This document shows, one piece after another, positions 1 to 8,583 of a stretch of 64,000 bases of DNA. Below the pieces are notes generated by a model. The model searched no databases, had not been told where the DNA came from, and worked only from the letters and a program-made list of their open reading frames with translations. Position 1 is the stretch's first letter; each line of letters starts with the position of its first letter. The stretch is from Aliiroseovarius sp. PrR006 (GTDB lineage Bacteria > Pseudomonadota > Alphaproteobacteria > Rhodobacterales > Rhodobacteraceae), in the NCBI RefSeq assembly GCF_010500215.1, contig NZ_JAAGOY010000004.1, positions 620,001 through 684,000 on the forward strand. Direction: 5' to 3'. Made by a program: the position numbers and the translations under genes.

Positions 1-1
1 A

Positions 2-652
2 CGTGGCCTTCAGGCCCTCGCCGCGACCCAATACTCATCCACCACCATCAGTGCCGACCGCAATCAGAAATCATTCCGGTACACTCTGTCCAAGTTCATG
101 CAGATCCGAGGCTCTGCCACGATCGAGGCGCAGGGGCGCAAGCGCTTAGCGAAGAACCCGCAATTCTATCAATCGCTCGAAAAACGCTATGGTGTTCCGG
201 CAGGTGTCCTGTTGGCAATCCACGGGATGGAAACCGGGTTTGGTGGTTTTATGGGCGACACGCCGGTTGTGTCCGCGATCACCACATTGGCCTACGACTG
301 CCGCCGTTCTGATTTCTTCAAACCCCACGCGATTGGCGCGTTGAAACTAGTGGATCAGGGCACGATCACCAGCGCGACGCTTGGCGCCAAACATGGCGAG
401 CTTGGTCACACCCAATTCCTGCCGGGCAACGCCGATAAATACGGGGTCGATGCCTCGGGCGATGGGCGCGTGGATCTGTACAATCTGGCAGATGCGATGG
501 CCACCACCGCAAACTTCCTACGCAAGAAAGGCTGGAAGCGGGGCAAAGGCTATCAAGAGGGCCAACCGAATTTCCGCGTGATCAAGGAATGGAATGCGGC
601 GACGGTCTATCAGCAGGCCATCGCGATCATGGCGGCGAATATCGACAGATAA
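2..652 (+). CDS. Lytic murein transglycosylase (MltB/SLT_2 type), 5' end cut by window
   Basis: The frame is open from the first bases of the window to the stop at 652, so the start lies outside; the first internal ATG is at 98. The visible 216 residues match the catalytic domain of the MltB/SLT_2 lytic transglycosylases, which cleave peptidoglycan glycan strands in the periplasm to leave 1,6-anhydro-muramyl ends. Supporting motifs are SADRNQKSF and FMQIRG near the visible start, then AIHGMETGFGG, whose Glu is the expected catalytic acid, and the later GELGHTQFLPGNADKYGVD segment with the conserved TQFLP. No C-terminal peptidoglycan-binding domain follows. The signal peptide, if any, is off the window. 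The gene converges on prfB and shares a terminator hairpin with it. Confidence 0.9.
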   Translation, partial: RGLQALAATQYSSTTISADRNQKSFRYTLSKFMQIRGSATIEAQGRKRLAKNPQFYQSLEKRYGVPAGVLLAIHGMETGFGGFMGDTPVVSAITTLAYDCRRSDFFKPHAIGALKLVDQGTITSATLGAKHGELGHTQFLPGNADKYGVDASGDGRVDLYNLADAMATTANFLRKKGWKRGKGYQEGQPNFRVIKEWNAATVYQQAIAIMAANIDR

Positions 653-666
653 CCCCCTGCTACAAC

Positions 667-699
667 AAAGCCCCGGCCAGAGGGTCTGACCCGGGCTTT
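667..699. terminator. Bidirectional terminator between the transglycosylase gene and prfB
   Basis: AAAGCCC at 667 and GGGCTTT ending at 699 form a 7-bp stem, with partly paired GC bases inside. A and T tracts flank it on either strand. It sits between two converging genes, so it probably stops transcription from both sides. Confidence 0.6.
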
Positions 700-720
700 G
701 CTGAATCTCTCAGCGCGGGC

Positions 721-1848
721 TTAGTCCTCCGCGTTGGCCTCGGACCGCGATTTGCCGGCCACGTCTTGCGCCAGAACCGATGCCATGAATGCGTCCAGAT
801 CGCCGTCCAGAACACCTTTGGTATCCGAGGTCTCGTGACCCGTACGCAGGTCTTTCACCATCTGGTAGGGCTGCAGTACGTACGAACGGATCTGGTTGCC
901 CCAGCCCGCATCGCCCTTATTTTCATGCGCTTCGTTGATCGCGGCGTTCCGACGGTCCAGCTCCATCTGATACAGGCGCGATTTCAGCGCTTTCATGGCG
1001 ATGTCGCGGTTCTGGTGCTGCGATTTTTCCGAGCTGGTGGTGACAACGCCGGTCGGAAGGTGGGTGATCCGTACCGCCGAGTCCGTCGTGTTCACGTGCT
1101 GACCACCAGCACCGGACGAGCGGTAGGTGTCGATACGAATGTCGGACGGGTTTACCTCGATCTCGATATTGTCGTCGACCACGGGATAGACCCAGACCGA
1201 GCTGAACGAAGTGTGACGTTTAGCGGCCGAGTCATAAGGCGAAATCCGCACCAAACGGTGCACGCCGCTTTCCGATTTCAGCCAGCCATAGGCGTTGTGC
1301 CCAGAAATCTTATAGGCGGCAGATTTGATGCCCGCCTCTTCGCCTGCGCTTTCAGATTGAAGCTCGACCTTATAGCCGTGCTTTTCCGCCCAGCGGACAT
1401 ACATCCGCGCCAGCATGGATGCCCAGTCGCAGCTCTCTGTACCGCCGGCGCCTGAGTTGATTTCGAGGAAGGTGTCGTTGCTGTCGGCCTCGCCGTCCAG
1501 CAGCGCTTCTAGCTCGGCGGCGGCGGCCTTTTCGACCAGTGCCTTCAGCGATGCTTCGGCGTCCTCGACGACCTCTTCATCTTCTTCCATCTCGCCCAGT
1601 TCGATCAGGTCAATATTGTCCTGCATGTCCTGCGCCATGGATTTATAGCTGTTCACGCTGTCCAAAAGCGACTGACGTTCGCGCATCAGCTTTTGCGCCC
1701 GGTCGGGGTCATTCCACAGGTCCGGGTCCTCAGTCATCGCGTTGAATTCCTCAAGACGATGTTCAGCCGTTTCCCAACCGATCCGCTGCCGCAAAAGTGC
1801 CAGGGATTTTTCGATTGCATCAACGTTGTTCTGAGCCTCTGCCCGCAT
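721..1848 (-). CDS. prfB: Peptide chain release factor 2
   Basis: RF2 recognises UAA and UGA stop codons and triggers peptide release on the ribosome. The 375-residue protein has the N-terminal helical domain, the stop-codon recognition loop as [13 protein letters not shown] (SPY where E. coli has SPF), and the hydrolytic GGQ motif in [20 protein letters not shown] place the start at the ATG at 1848 (MRAEAQ), with GGGA about 8 bases upstream; a longer frame to 1890 lacks support and lengthens the protein beyond the family norm. The frame is continuous, so the programmed +1 frameshift that controls prfB in E. coli is absent here. The gene looks monocistronic. Confidence 0.97.
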   Translation of the reverse strand: MRAEAQNNVDAIEKSLALLRQRIGWETAEHRLEEFNAMTEDPDLWNDPDRAQKLMRERQSLLDSVNSYKSMAQDMQDNIDLIELGEMEEDEEVVEDAEASLKALVEKAAAAELEALLDGEADSNDTFLEINSGAGGTESCDWASMLARMYVRWAEKHGYKVELQSESAGEEAGIKSAAYKISGHNAYGWLKSESGVHRLVRISPYDSAAKRHTSFSSVWVYPVVDDNIEIEVNPSDIRIDTYRSSGAGGQHVNTTDSAVRITHLPTGVVTTSSEKSQHQNRDIAMKALKSRLYQMELDRRNAAINEAHENKGDAGWGNQIRSYVLQPYQMVKDLRTGHETSDTKGVLDGDLDAFMASVLAQDVAGKSRSEANAED

Positions 1849-1936
1849 GGGTGTGTTCCCTGTCCGAAATCTCGTCCCTCGCAATATCAACAGGGGCGCG
1901 GATGAGCAAGCGCGGATGGGATACCTGCCCCAATAG

Positions 1937-1973
1937 AAAGGGCTGCAGAGTTCGAACCCCTGCAGCCCCTTTG
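1937..1973 (-). terminator. Rho-independent terminator of the agl operon
   Basis: GGCTGCAG at 1941 pairs with CTGCAGCC near 1960-1967, extended by AAAG/CTTT at the outside. On the minus strand the stem is followed by a short T-rich tract. It lies 35 bases past the aglK stop and upstream of prfB, so it should end the aglEFGAK transcript. Confidence 0.75.
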
Positions 1974-2007
1974 CTGTGTGAGTGGATTGAAAGAGAGCGG
2001 TTGATCC

Positions 2008-3117
2008 TCAGGTCCGCATTGTTACGCCGTCGGCAAATATCTGAAGCTTCGACGGGTCTGCCGTCAGGCGCACAGATTGGCCTTTCAGCTCGCCATGAAT
2101 GCCGGGAAGCTTGGCGATCAGATGCGTCTGGTTGGCGCTGTCCGCGCCCTCGCCCACCGACAATTTGGCAGGGATGTACAGTAGCGACACCTCACCCAAG
2201 GCCTCGACGATTTCGACCGCGCCTTCAAAGATCGCATCGCCCTCGGCCAGCACGAAATCCTCAGGCCGGATACCCAGATTGACCACGCGCCCCATGTCGG
2301 CCTCGGTCGTGGTGATCTCGGTCACCGCGACGCCACCAGCATCCAGCGTCACCTGCGTTTTATCGCCAGTGGCCGTGATCTTGCCCGGAAGAAGATTCAT
2401 GGCAGGTGATCCGATGAACTGCGCCACGAACTCGGTCCGGGGGCGTTCATACAGCTCAAGCGGACTACCCACCTGCGCGATCCCCTTGTTGGCCAGAACC
2501 ACGATGCGATCAGCCAGCGTCATCGCCTCGACCTGATCGTGGGTCACATAGATCATGGTACTCTCAGGCATAGCCTCTTTCAGCTGCGAGATTTCAATCC
2601 GTGTGGCGACCCGAAGGGCGGCATCCAAGTTCGAGAGCGGTTCATCAAACAGGTAGACCTTGGGGTCGCGCACAATCGCGCGGCCAATCGCCACCCGCTG
2701 GCGCTGCCCACCGGACAGCGCTTTCGGCAGGCGGTCCAGATAAGGTTCCAGTTGCAACGCCTTGGCGGCATGGTCTACGGCGGCGTCAATTTCTGCCCTC
2801 GGCTTCTTCGCGATGTTCAGCGCAAAGGCCATGTTGTCGCGCACCGTCATATGCGGATAGAGCGCATAGGACTGGAACACCATCGCAATGCCGCGTTGGC
2901 TGGGGGGCACATCGTTCACCACCTGCCCGTCGATTTCCAACATGCCATCGGTGATCTTTTCCAGCCCTGCGATCATGCGTAGAAGCGTCGACTTTCCGCA
3001 GCCAGAGGGACCAACGAAGACGATCAACTCGCCGGTTTGAATGTCCAGATTAATGTCGTTCAGGACGTTCACGTCGCCATAGCTTTTGACAACGTCTGTC
3101 AGTTTCAAATCGGCCAT
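2008..3117 (-). CDS. aglK: Alpha-glucoside ABC transporter, ATP-binding subunit
   Basis: This is the 369-residue MalK-type ATPase that powers alpha-glucoside import by the AglEFG permease. Walker A is GPSGCGKST at about residues 36-44; the signature LSGGQRQRVAIGRAI, Walker B with VYLFDEPLSNLD and the H-loop YVTHDQ all follow. About 130 C-terminal residues form the TOBE/regulatory domain of the MalK class. The start is the ATG at 3117, three bases after the aglA stop, with AGAGGTG inside the aglA end as ribosome site; the in-frame extension to 3198 lies inside aglA. Last gene of the leftward agl operon. Confidence 0.95.
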   Translation of the reverse strand: MADLKLTDVVKSYGDVNVLNDINLDIQTGELIVFVGPSGCGKSTLLRMIAGLEKITDGMLEIDGQVVNDVPPSQRGIAMVFQSYALYPHMTVRDNMAFALNIAKKPRAEIDAAVDHAAKALQLEPYLDRLPKALSGGQRQRVAIGRAIVRDPKVYLFDEPLSNLDAALRVATRIEISQLKEAMPESTMIYVTHDQVEAMTLADRIVVLANKGIAQVGSPLELYERPRTEFVAQFIGSPAMNLLPGKITATGDKTQVTLDAGGVAVTEITTTEADMGRVVNLGIRPEDFVLAEGDAIFEGAVEIVEALGEVSLLYIPAKLSVGEGADSANQTHLIAKLPGIHGELKGQSVRLTADPSKLQIFADGVTMRT

Positions 3118-3119
3118 GG

Positions 3120-4754
3120 CTACACCTCTTTCTTTTTCATGATCCGCGCGCCCCACGCCGGGATGTCGCTGTCGCTGTCCCCGATTAGCACCTGCCAATC
3201 CCCACTGGGCCGGTCAGTCGTGATCAGCGCAGTACCAAGATTGAACTGACACAGGATCCGGTCATCCCCGTGCTGGCGTTCGAACTGCAACAGCGGTCCG
3301 TCTGCGACAAGGTTCAGCATCTCGCCTTTGGCGAGGGCGGGATGGGCACGACGGAGAGCGATGACATCGCGATAGTGGTGGATCAGCGCGTCATTACGCG
3401 TTTCAGCCTGATCGACCGCCAAGGGCAGATGGTCCGCAGCGACCGGCAGCCATGTGTTGGCACTGGACGAGAACCCACCTTGTGGCGCATTTGCCGACCA
3501 CACCATTGGCGTGCGGCAACCGTCGCGACCCTTGAATTCTGGCCAGAATTCAATGCCATAGGGGTCTTGCAGGTCTTCGAAGGCGACATCGGCCTCGGCC
3601 AGACCAAGCTCTTCGCCCTGATAGATGCAAGCCGATCCACGCAGGGACATCAGAAGGGTCACGAACAGACGTTGTGCTTGATCGGACAAGTCCCAGCGGG
3701 TGGCGTGGCGGGCGACGTCATGGTTCGAATAGGCCCAACAGGCCCATCCATCCGGTGCGACCTCGGCCACTTTGTGCATCACTTCCGCGACGCGGGCCGC
3801 GTCAGGTTGGTCCCCCGACAGCAACTCGAACGCATAGCACATCTGCACCAGGTCATCGCCACGCGTGTACTCGCCCATGATCTCCAGCCCGCGTTGGGCG
3901 TCGCCCACTTCGCCCACGGCCGCAGCACCATAGGGTTCCATCACCGCACGCAGTTTGCGTAGGAACTCCAGCGTCTCGGGCCGGTTTTTGTCGTAGAGAT
4001 GCTCCTGATGGTTATAGGGGTTCACCGCAGGCGCAATGGTGCTGTTGCGATCCTCGGGCGCCAACGGAGGGTTGTCGCGCAGTTGGGCGTCGTGGGTGTA
4101 GAAGTTGATCGTATCCAGACGGAACCCATCTACTCCACGCTCCAGCCAGAACCGGGCCACGTCCAAAAGCGCCTCTTGCACCTCGGGTTCGTGGAAATTC
4201 AGATCGGGCTGCGAGGTCAGGAAATTGTGCATATAATACTGCTGCCGTTTCCCGTTCCATTGCCACGCCGAGCCGCCGAAGATCGACAGCCAGTTTGTCG
4301 GCGCAGTCCCATCGGGCTTCGGCTCGGCCCAAACATACCAGTTGGCCCTGTCATTCTCGCGATCCTGACGGCTTTCCTGAAACCATGCATGCTGGTCCGA
4401 GGTATGGCTGAGCACCAGATCGATCATCACCTTCAGCCCCAGCCCATGCGCGGCGCTGATCAGCTGGTCGAAATCAGACAGCGATCCGAACATGGGGTCC
4501 ACGTCACAGTAATCGGACACATCATAGCCGAAATCCTTCATCGGCGATTTGAAGAAGGGCGAGATCCAGACCGCATCCACGCCCAGTGACGCGATATGCG
4601 GCAGGCGGCGGGTGATCCCCACCAGATCGCCGATCCCGTCGCCATTGTCGTCTTGATAGCTGCGCGGATAGACCTGATAGATCACCGCGCCACGCCACCA
4701 ATCGGGGTCCTTGGTCAGGTGTCTCATATCCTGTTGAGAAACGGTTGCGTTCAT
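3120..4754 (-). CDS. aglA: Alpha-glucosidase, GH13 family
   Basis: A 544-residue cytoplasmic GH13 enzyme (no signal peptide) that should hydrolyse imported alpha-glucosides such as sucrose, maltose or trehalose to monosaccharides. The four GH13 regions are clear: DLVLSHTSD, GFRLDTIN with nucleophile D214, AVGEVGD with acid/base E282, and YSNHDVARH with D346. Opening residues WWRGAVIYQVYPRSY are typical of the oligo-1,6-/alpha-glucosidase subgroup. The position between aglG and aglK matches the aglEFGAK order known from Sinorhizobium and Rhodobacter. Only three bases separate the aglG stop from its ATG, with AGGGGG just upstream. Confidence 0.95.
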   Translation of the reverse strand: MNATVSQQDMRHLTKDPDWWRGAVIYQVYPRSYQDDNGDGIGDLVGITRRLPHIASLGVDAVWISPFFKSPMKDFGYDVSDYCDVDPMFGSLSDFDQLISAAHGLGLKVMIDLVLSHTSDQHAWFQESRQDRENDRANWYVWAEPKPDGTAPTNWLSIFGGSAWQWNGKRQQYYMHNFLTSQPDLNFHEPEVQEALLDVARFWLERGVDGFRLDTINFYTHDAQLRDNPPLAPEDRNSTIAPAVNPYNHQEHLYDKNRPETLEFLRKLRAVMEPYGAAAVGEVGDAQRGLEIMGEYTRGDDLVQMCYAFELLSGDQPDAARVAEVMHKVAEVAPDGWACWAYSNHDVARHATRWDLSDQAQRLFVTLLMSLRGSACIYQGEELGLAEADVAFEDLQDPYGIEFWPEFKGRDGCRTPMVWSANAPQGGFSSSANTWLPVAADHLPLAVDQAETRNDALIHHYRDVIALRRAHPALAKGEMLNLVADGPLLQFERQHGDDRILCQFNLGTALITTDRPSGDWQVLIGDSDSDIPAWGARIMKKKEV

Positions 4755-4757
4755 GTG

Positions 4758-5891
4758 TCAGCCCCCTTTGACGGAACCGGCCAGCAGGCCGCGCACGAGA
4801 TAGCGTTGGAGTGAGAAGAAAACGAAGATTGGCACTGCGATCGAGACAAAGGCCGAGGCCGCGAGGATTTCCCAATCGCCCCCGCGCGAGCCAAGCAGTT
4901 CGACGATACGGCCGGTCATGACCAGCTCGTCCTCACCGGTGCCAAGGAAGACTTTGGCGACCAGAAGGTCGTTCCAGACCCACAGGAACTGGAAGATCGC
5001 GAAGGATGCCAGCGCCGGGAAAGAAAGCGGCAAGATGATGCGGCGGAAGATCTGGAAATCTGTGGCCCCGTCCACACGGGCGCTTTCGATGATCTCGCCC
5101 GGCAGTCCGACCATGTAATTGCGCAAGAGGAAGACCGCCAGGGGCAATCCGAACCCGGTGTGCGCCAGCCAAATGCCTAGATAGCCTTTGCCCAATCCGA
5201 CCCCGTTATGAAGTTTCAACAGCGGAATGAAGGCGACCTGCAGTGGCACGACCAGCAGGCCGACCACGGAGGCAACTAGAAGCGCCCGGCCCGGCATCTC
5301 CATCCACGCAAGCGCATAGGCGGCGAAGGCGGCGACCAGCACCGGGATGATGGTGGCCGGGATGGTCACGGTCAGCGTGTTCATCAGCGACTGGCCCATG
5401 CCCTCGGCAAAGAGAACCTCGCGGTAATTGTCCAGCGTGAAGCCGGGTGGCGTTTCAGCCCGCACAAACAGACGTTGCCCTCGATTTCCGCTAGGTTCTT
5501 CCTCATATTCAATACGATAGTGCCCATCCGACTGCACCGTGATCTTATGTCCCCGCGCATGAGTTGCGGTATCGCCGGGAGTAAACGCCTCGGGTTCTTT
5601 CGAGGTGATGCCAAAGGCGGTGACGGTTACGCCCTGCCCTTCCAACACCTGCCCTTCGATCACCCACAGATCACCTTCCGGCTTGGCTTCATCCGGCGCC
5701 AAGGCACGTTCAATCACGTTCTTTTCCGACGCAGACAAGGCCGTCCACCAGCCCGAGGTCGAGATCGCGTCCCGATCCCGAAACGAACTGATCAACAGCC
5801 CAACCGTCGGGATCACCCACAGCAGCACTAGCAGGGCTGCCGACAGGTTGACCGCCCATGTCAGGCGGGATTTGCCTCCTGCCATATCCAT
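4758..5891 (-). CDS. aglG: Alpha-glucoside ABC transporter, permease AglG
   Basis: A 377-residue MalG-type inner-membrane permease. An N-terminal membrane segment is followed by an unusually long soluble stretch (about residues 40-150, with EGDLWVIEGQVLEGQG and GHYRIEYEEEPSG) that should lie in the periplasm. The usual permease core then contains the EAA loop ESARVDGATDFQIFRRIILP. The long periplasmic loop is a feature of AglG proteins rather than of MalG. ATG and the aglF TGA overlap by one base (TGATG), so the two permeases are probably translationally coupled. A second ATG six bases later (MAGGKS) is a possible start. Confidence 0.93.
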   Translation of the reverse strand: MDMAGGKSRLTWAVNLSAALLVLLWVIPTVGLLISSFRDRDAISTSGWWTALSASEKNVIERALAPDEAKPEGDLWVIEGQVLEGQGVTVTAFGITSKEPEAFTPGDTATHARGHKITVQSDGHYRIEYEEEPSGNRGQRLFVRAETPPGFTLDNYREVLFAEGMGQSLMNTLTVTIPATIIPVLVAAFAAYALAWMEMPGRALLVASVVGLLVVPLQVAFIPLLKLHNGVGLGKGYLGIWLAHTGFGLPLAVFLLRNYMVGLPGEIIESARVDGATDFQIFRRIILPLSFPALASFAIFQFLWVWNDLLVAKVFLGTGEDELVMTGRIVELLGSRGGDWEILAASAFVSIAVPIFVFFSLQRYLVRGLLAGSVKGG

Positions 5892-6886
5892 CAGCGTGTC
5901 TCCTTGTGTGCGTTGTAGATGTTCCAGACCATGACCGGCGTCACCAGAAGCATGATCACCACCACGATGGCCGATCCGCGCCCGAAATCCGGGGATCCAC
6001 GGAACATCCAGTCATACATGAGATTGGCCAGTACCTGAGTACCCCATTGGCCGTTGGTCATGGCGAAAACGATGTCGAAAACCTTCAGAACGGTCACCGT
6101 GATCGTCGTCCACACCACCGCAATCGTGCCCCAGATCTGCGGGATCTTGATCTTGAAGAAGACTTGAAGCGGGCTGGCGCCATCCAGATAGGCGGCCTCG
6201 ATCGTTTCTTCGCTGATGCCTTTCAAAGCGGCCGACAGGATCACCATCGCAAAGCCCGTCTGAATCCAGATCAAGATCGCCATCAGGAAGAAGTTGTTCC
6301 AGAACGGCAGTGTGATCCACGCTTGTGGGTCGCCCCCGAACGCCTGAACCAAAGCGTTCAGAAGGCCGATTTGCTCGCCCTGATTGTCACCTCGATAGTC
6401 ATAGATGAACTTCCAGATCACCGCCGCACCAACAAAGCTGATCGCCATAGGCATGAACACAAGGCTTTGCGCCGCCTGTCCCCACTTGATGCGGTCTGTC
6501 AGCCCAGCTGCAACCAGTCCGAAAAAGGTCGAGGCAGCGGGCACAACGAGGAGCCAAAGCAGATTGTTTACGAGGCTTTCTCGAAATTTCTCGTCCTGAG
6601 CAAGCCATGTGTAGTTGCCAGCTCCGACGAAATCTCCGCTGCTATCATGCAGCGACAGGTAGGCCGTCGAGAACACCGGATAGAGCAGGTAAATCGACAG
6701 GATCGCCAATGCGGGGAAGACGAACAGCCAAGGACGAATGGCATTCGCCCGGTTGATGTTGCGCCCGGCATTTGGCCCCTTGGCGGGCAGAAGCCGATCC
6801 AGAATGACGTTTGAGAAATAGAAATAGGCGACGCACCCAAAGACACCGATGATGATTGTGGATATCGCGAAGATTGCCTGTTGCAT
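5891..6886 (-). CDS. aglF: Alpha-glucoside ABC transporter, permease AglF
   Basis: A 331-residue MalF-type permease with about seven membrane segments and an EAA loop containing EAAYLDGASPLQVFFKIKIPQ. It pairs with AglG to form the channel for sugars delivered by AglE. The start is the ATG at 6886 (MQQAIF), preceded by GAAGGGGGAGCC, a strong ribosome site; the longer frame to 6913 has none. It is separated from aglE by 86 bases that carry a stem-loop. Confidence 0.94.
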   Translation of the reverse strand: MQQAIFAISTIIIGVFGCVAYFYFSNVILDRLLPAKGPNAGRNINRANAIRPWLFVFPALAILSIYLLYPVFSTAYLSLHDSSGDFVGAGNYTWLAQDEKFRESLVNNLLWLLVVPAASTFFGLVAAGLTDRIKWGQAAQSLVFMPMAISFVGAAVIWKFIYDYRGDNQGEQIGLLNALVQAFGGDPQAWITLPFWNNFFLMAILIWIQTGFAMVILSAALKGISEETIEAAYLDGASPLQVFFKIKIPQIWGTIAVVWTTITVTVLKVFDIVFAMTNGQWGTQVLANLMYDWMFRGSPDFGRGSAIVVVIMLLVTPVMVWNIYNAHKETR

Positions 6887-6927
6887 GGCTCCCCCTTCCA
6901 ACCGAACGGCCACTCGATTTGGACAGT

Positions 6928-6952
6928 CCCCCGGCGATCCTGCCGCCGAGGG
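6928..6952 (-). other. Intercistronic stem-loop downstream of aglE
   Basis: CCCTCGGCG pairs with CGCCGGGGG (minus strand, one wobble) around a 7-base loop, with no T tract after it. In sugar ABC operons such hairpins after the binding-protein gene protect its mRNA or attenuate readthrough, so that the binding protein outnumbers the permeases. That role here is inference from position. Confidence 0.5.
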
Positions 6953-6972
6953 ATCGTTTTTTCAGATCCGAT

Positions 6973-8325
6973 TTACTTGATCGAGTCCCATGTCGACTGG
7001 ATCGAGGCCGCAACCTCGGCCGCGTCTTTACCGCCTGCATAATCAACCATACCGGTCCAGAAGACGCCCGCACCAATCGCACCCGGCATCAGGTCCGATC
7101 CGTCGAAGCGGAACGTGTCTGCATTCAGCAGGATGTCGTTCATCTTTGCGACAGTCGGGTCCGTGTAGACGCCGGTGTTCACACCCTTATGCGGGGTCAG
7201 GAACCCGGTCTGAGCCATCCATACTTCGTGCGCGATGGGGGATTTCAGGAAGTCCATAAATGCCTGAGCGCCCTTGCTGTCAGAGGTAATCGCCCACAAC
7301 GTACCGGCACCCAAAACGGGTTTGCCCAAGTCTTTCCCTTCGTAGGCTGGGAAGTAGAAGAAGTCCGCATCTACGCCCACTTCAGTCCCCTCTGGGAAGA
7401 AGCTTGGAATAAAGCTGGCCTGACGGTGCATGTAACACTGCGGCGGCGACGCGAACATCCCCTGCGGGCTATCGCGGAAGTCGGTGGTCGCCACGGCACC
7501 TGCCCCACCTGAAACATAGGCATCATTACGCGCAAACGCGCCGAACTCTTCGATTGCAGCGACCACTTTGGGATCGTCGAATTTCAGGTCGTTGGATACC
7601 CAAGCATCATAGTCGGCCGGTGTCTGCGTGCGCAGCATCATGTCCTCAACCCAGTCGGTCGCCGGCCAGCCGGTGGCCCCGCCGGACCCCAGACCGATGC
7701 ACCACGGAACACCACCATCGTCCACAATCTGATCGGTCAACGCCTTCAACTCTTCCATCGACTGCGGCACGTCATAGCCCGCATCTTCAAAGTTTTCGGG
7801 TACATACCAAACCAGCGACTTCAGATCGACCTTGTAGAAGAAACCATAGTGTGCGGCGTTGCCGTCTTTCCCTGCATAGGTGCCCAGATCCACCCAGCTT
7901 TGACCTGCCGCATAGTTGTCACGTACCCAGTCCGCCGTTCCATCCGGCAAAGCAGACAGAAAGCCTTTTGAGGCCAAATCTGCGGCGAGTCCCGGCTGAG
8001 GGAACACCGCAATGTTGGGTGCGCTGCCAGCTTCGGCATCAATCACGATCTGCTGCTCGAAACTGTCCGAACCGGAATACAGCACATCCGCGCCGGTTGC
8101 GTGCTCGAAATAGGCGATCACGCTTTCCACCAATTCTTTGTCCGGTCCAAGCCAAGGGCCAAGCACGGTAATCGTCTCGCCCGACAGATCCATCGACTTC
8201 AGGGCTTCAAAACTATCCCAGGTAAACGCCCCGTCCCCCGGAGCAAACTTCAAGTGCCCGTCGGCATATCCAGCACCAGCCGACAAGGCCAACGCGGCAG
8301 CGCTTGCGTAAAACACGTTCTTCAT
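6973..8325 (-). CDS. aglE: Alpha-glucoside ABC transporter, periplasmic binding protein
   Basis: A 450-residue extracellular solute-binding protein. The signal peptide (MKNVFYASAAALALSAGAGYA, about 21 residues) is followed by a family-1 binding fold with SGETITVLGPWLGPDKELV near the start and the conserved ATDWVEDMML segment mid-protein. It captures alpha-glucosides in the periplasm for AglFG/AglK. The ATG at 8325 has GGAGGA upstream and is preferred over the frame start at 8343. It is the first gene of the operon and follows a palindrome resembling a LacI-family operator. Confidence 0.94.
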   Translation of the reverse strand: MKNVFYASAAALALSAGAGYADGHLKFAPGDGAFTWDSFEALKSMDLSGETITVLGPWLGPDKELVESVIAYFEHATGADVLYSGSDSFEQQIVIDAEAGSAPNIAVFPQPGLAADLASKGFLSALPDGTADWVRDNYAAGQSWVDLGTYAGKDGNAAHYGFFYKVDLKSLVWYVPENFEDAGYDVPQSMEELKALTDQIVDDGGVPWCIGLGSGGATGWPATDWVEDMMLRTQTPADYDAWVSNDLKFDDPKVVAAIEEFGAFARNDAYVSGGAGAVATTDFRDSPQGMFASPPQCYMHRQASFIPSFFPEGTEVGVDADFFYFPAYEGKDLGKPVLGAGTLWAITSDSKGAQAFMDFLKSPIAHEVWMAQTGFLTPHKGVNTGVYTDPTVAKMNDILLNADTFRFDGSDLMPGAIGAGVFWTGMVDYAGGKDAAEVAASIQSTWDSIK

Positions 8326-8367
8326 AATGTCCTCCCACGACATTTCATCGAACCCGATGATGATTAG

Positions 8368-8381
8368 ACCGGAAAACCGGT
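8368..8381. promoter_or_regulatory. Inverted repeat ACCGG-N4-CCGGT upstream of aglE
   Basis: ACCGGAAAACCGGT is a perfect 5-4-5 inverted repeat, 43 bases before the aglE start and so in its leader or promoter. It differs from the two CAAAG..CTTTG sites nearby, so if functional it would belong to another regulator or to RNA structure. No partner could be identified. Confidence 0.3.
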
Positions 8382-8407
8382 TGCGCCCTGCGGAACTTCA
8401 ATTTTCC

Positions 8408-8419
8408 CAAAGCGCTTTG
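8408..8419. promoter_or_regulatory. Putative AglR operator in the aglE promoter
   Basis: CAAAGCGCTTTG is a perfect 12-bp palindrome with the central CG typical of LacI/GalR-family operators. It lies 83 bases upstream of aglE and faces the divergently transcribed LacI-type gene aglR. Binding by AglR is inferred, not shown. Confidence 0.6.
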
Positions 8420-8560
8420 AATGCTTCACAGTTACCCGTTATCCGATTCCTGTCAACAGCAATGTTAGCGCCATCACTTTCTTCACTTTAACCTTTACAT
8501 ATATGGTTTTTAGGGAATAGCGTAGGAAGCAATCCCCTGGTCGATGACCAACTCACACTA

Positions 8561-8574
8561 CCAAACCGCTTTGG
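8561..8574. promoter_or_regulatory. Second putative AglR operator, at the aglR start
   Basis: CCAAACCGCTTTGG repeats the CAAA..CTTTG pattern with one mismatch between half-sites. It ends nine bases before the aglR ATG, covering the expected ribosome-binding region, which suggests that AglR limits its own expression. Confidence 0.5.
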
Positions 8575-8583
8575 AATTTACGC

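Noticed and set aside
589-1455. A 288-codon frame on the plus strand opposite prfB
   Set aside because: It is fully antisense to a well-conserved release factor gene, has no recognisable domain, and is the kind of long frame expected opposite GC-rich coding sequence.
721-1848. Programmed frameshift in prfB
   Set aside because: The frame is continuous from ATG to stop with no early in-frame TGA, so the E. coli-type autoregulation is absent.
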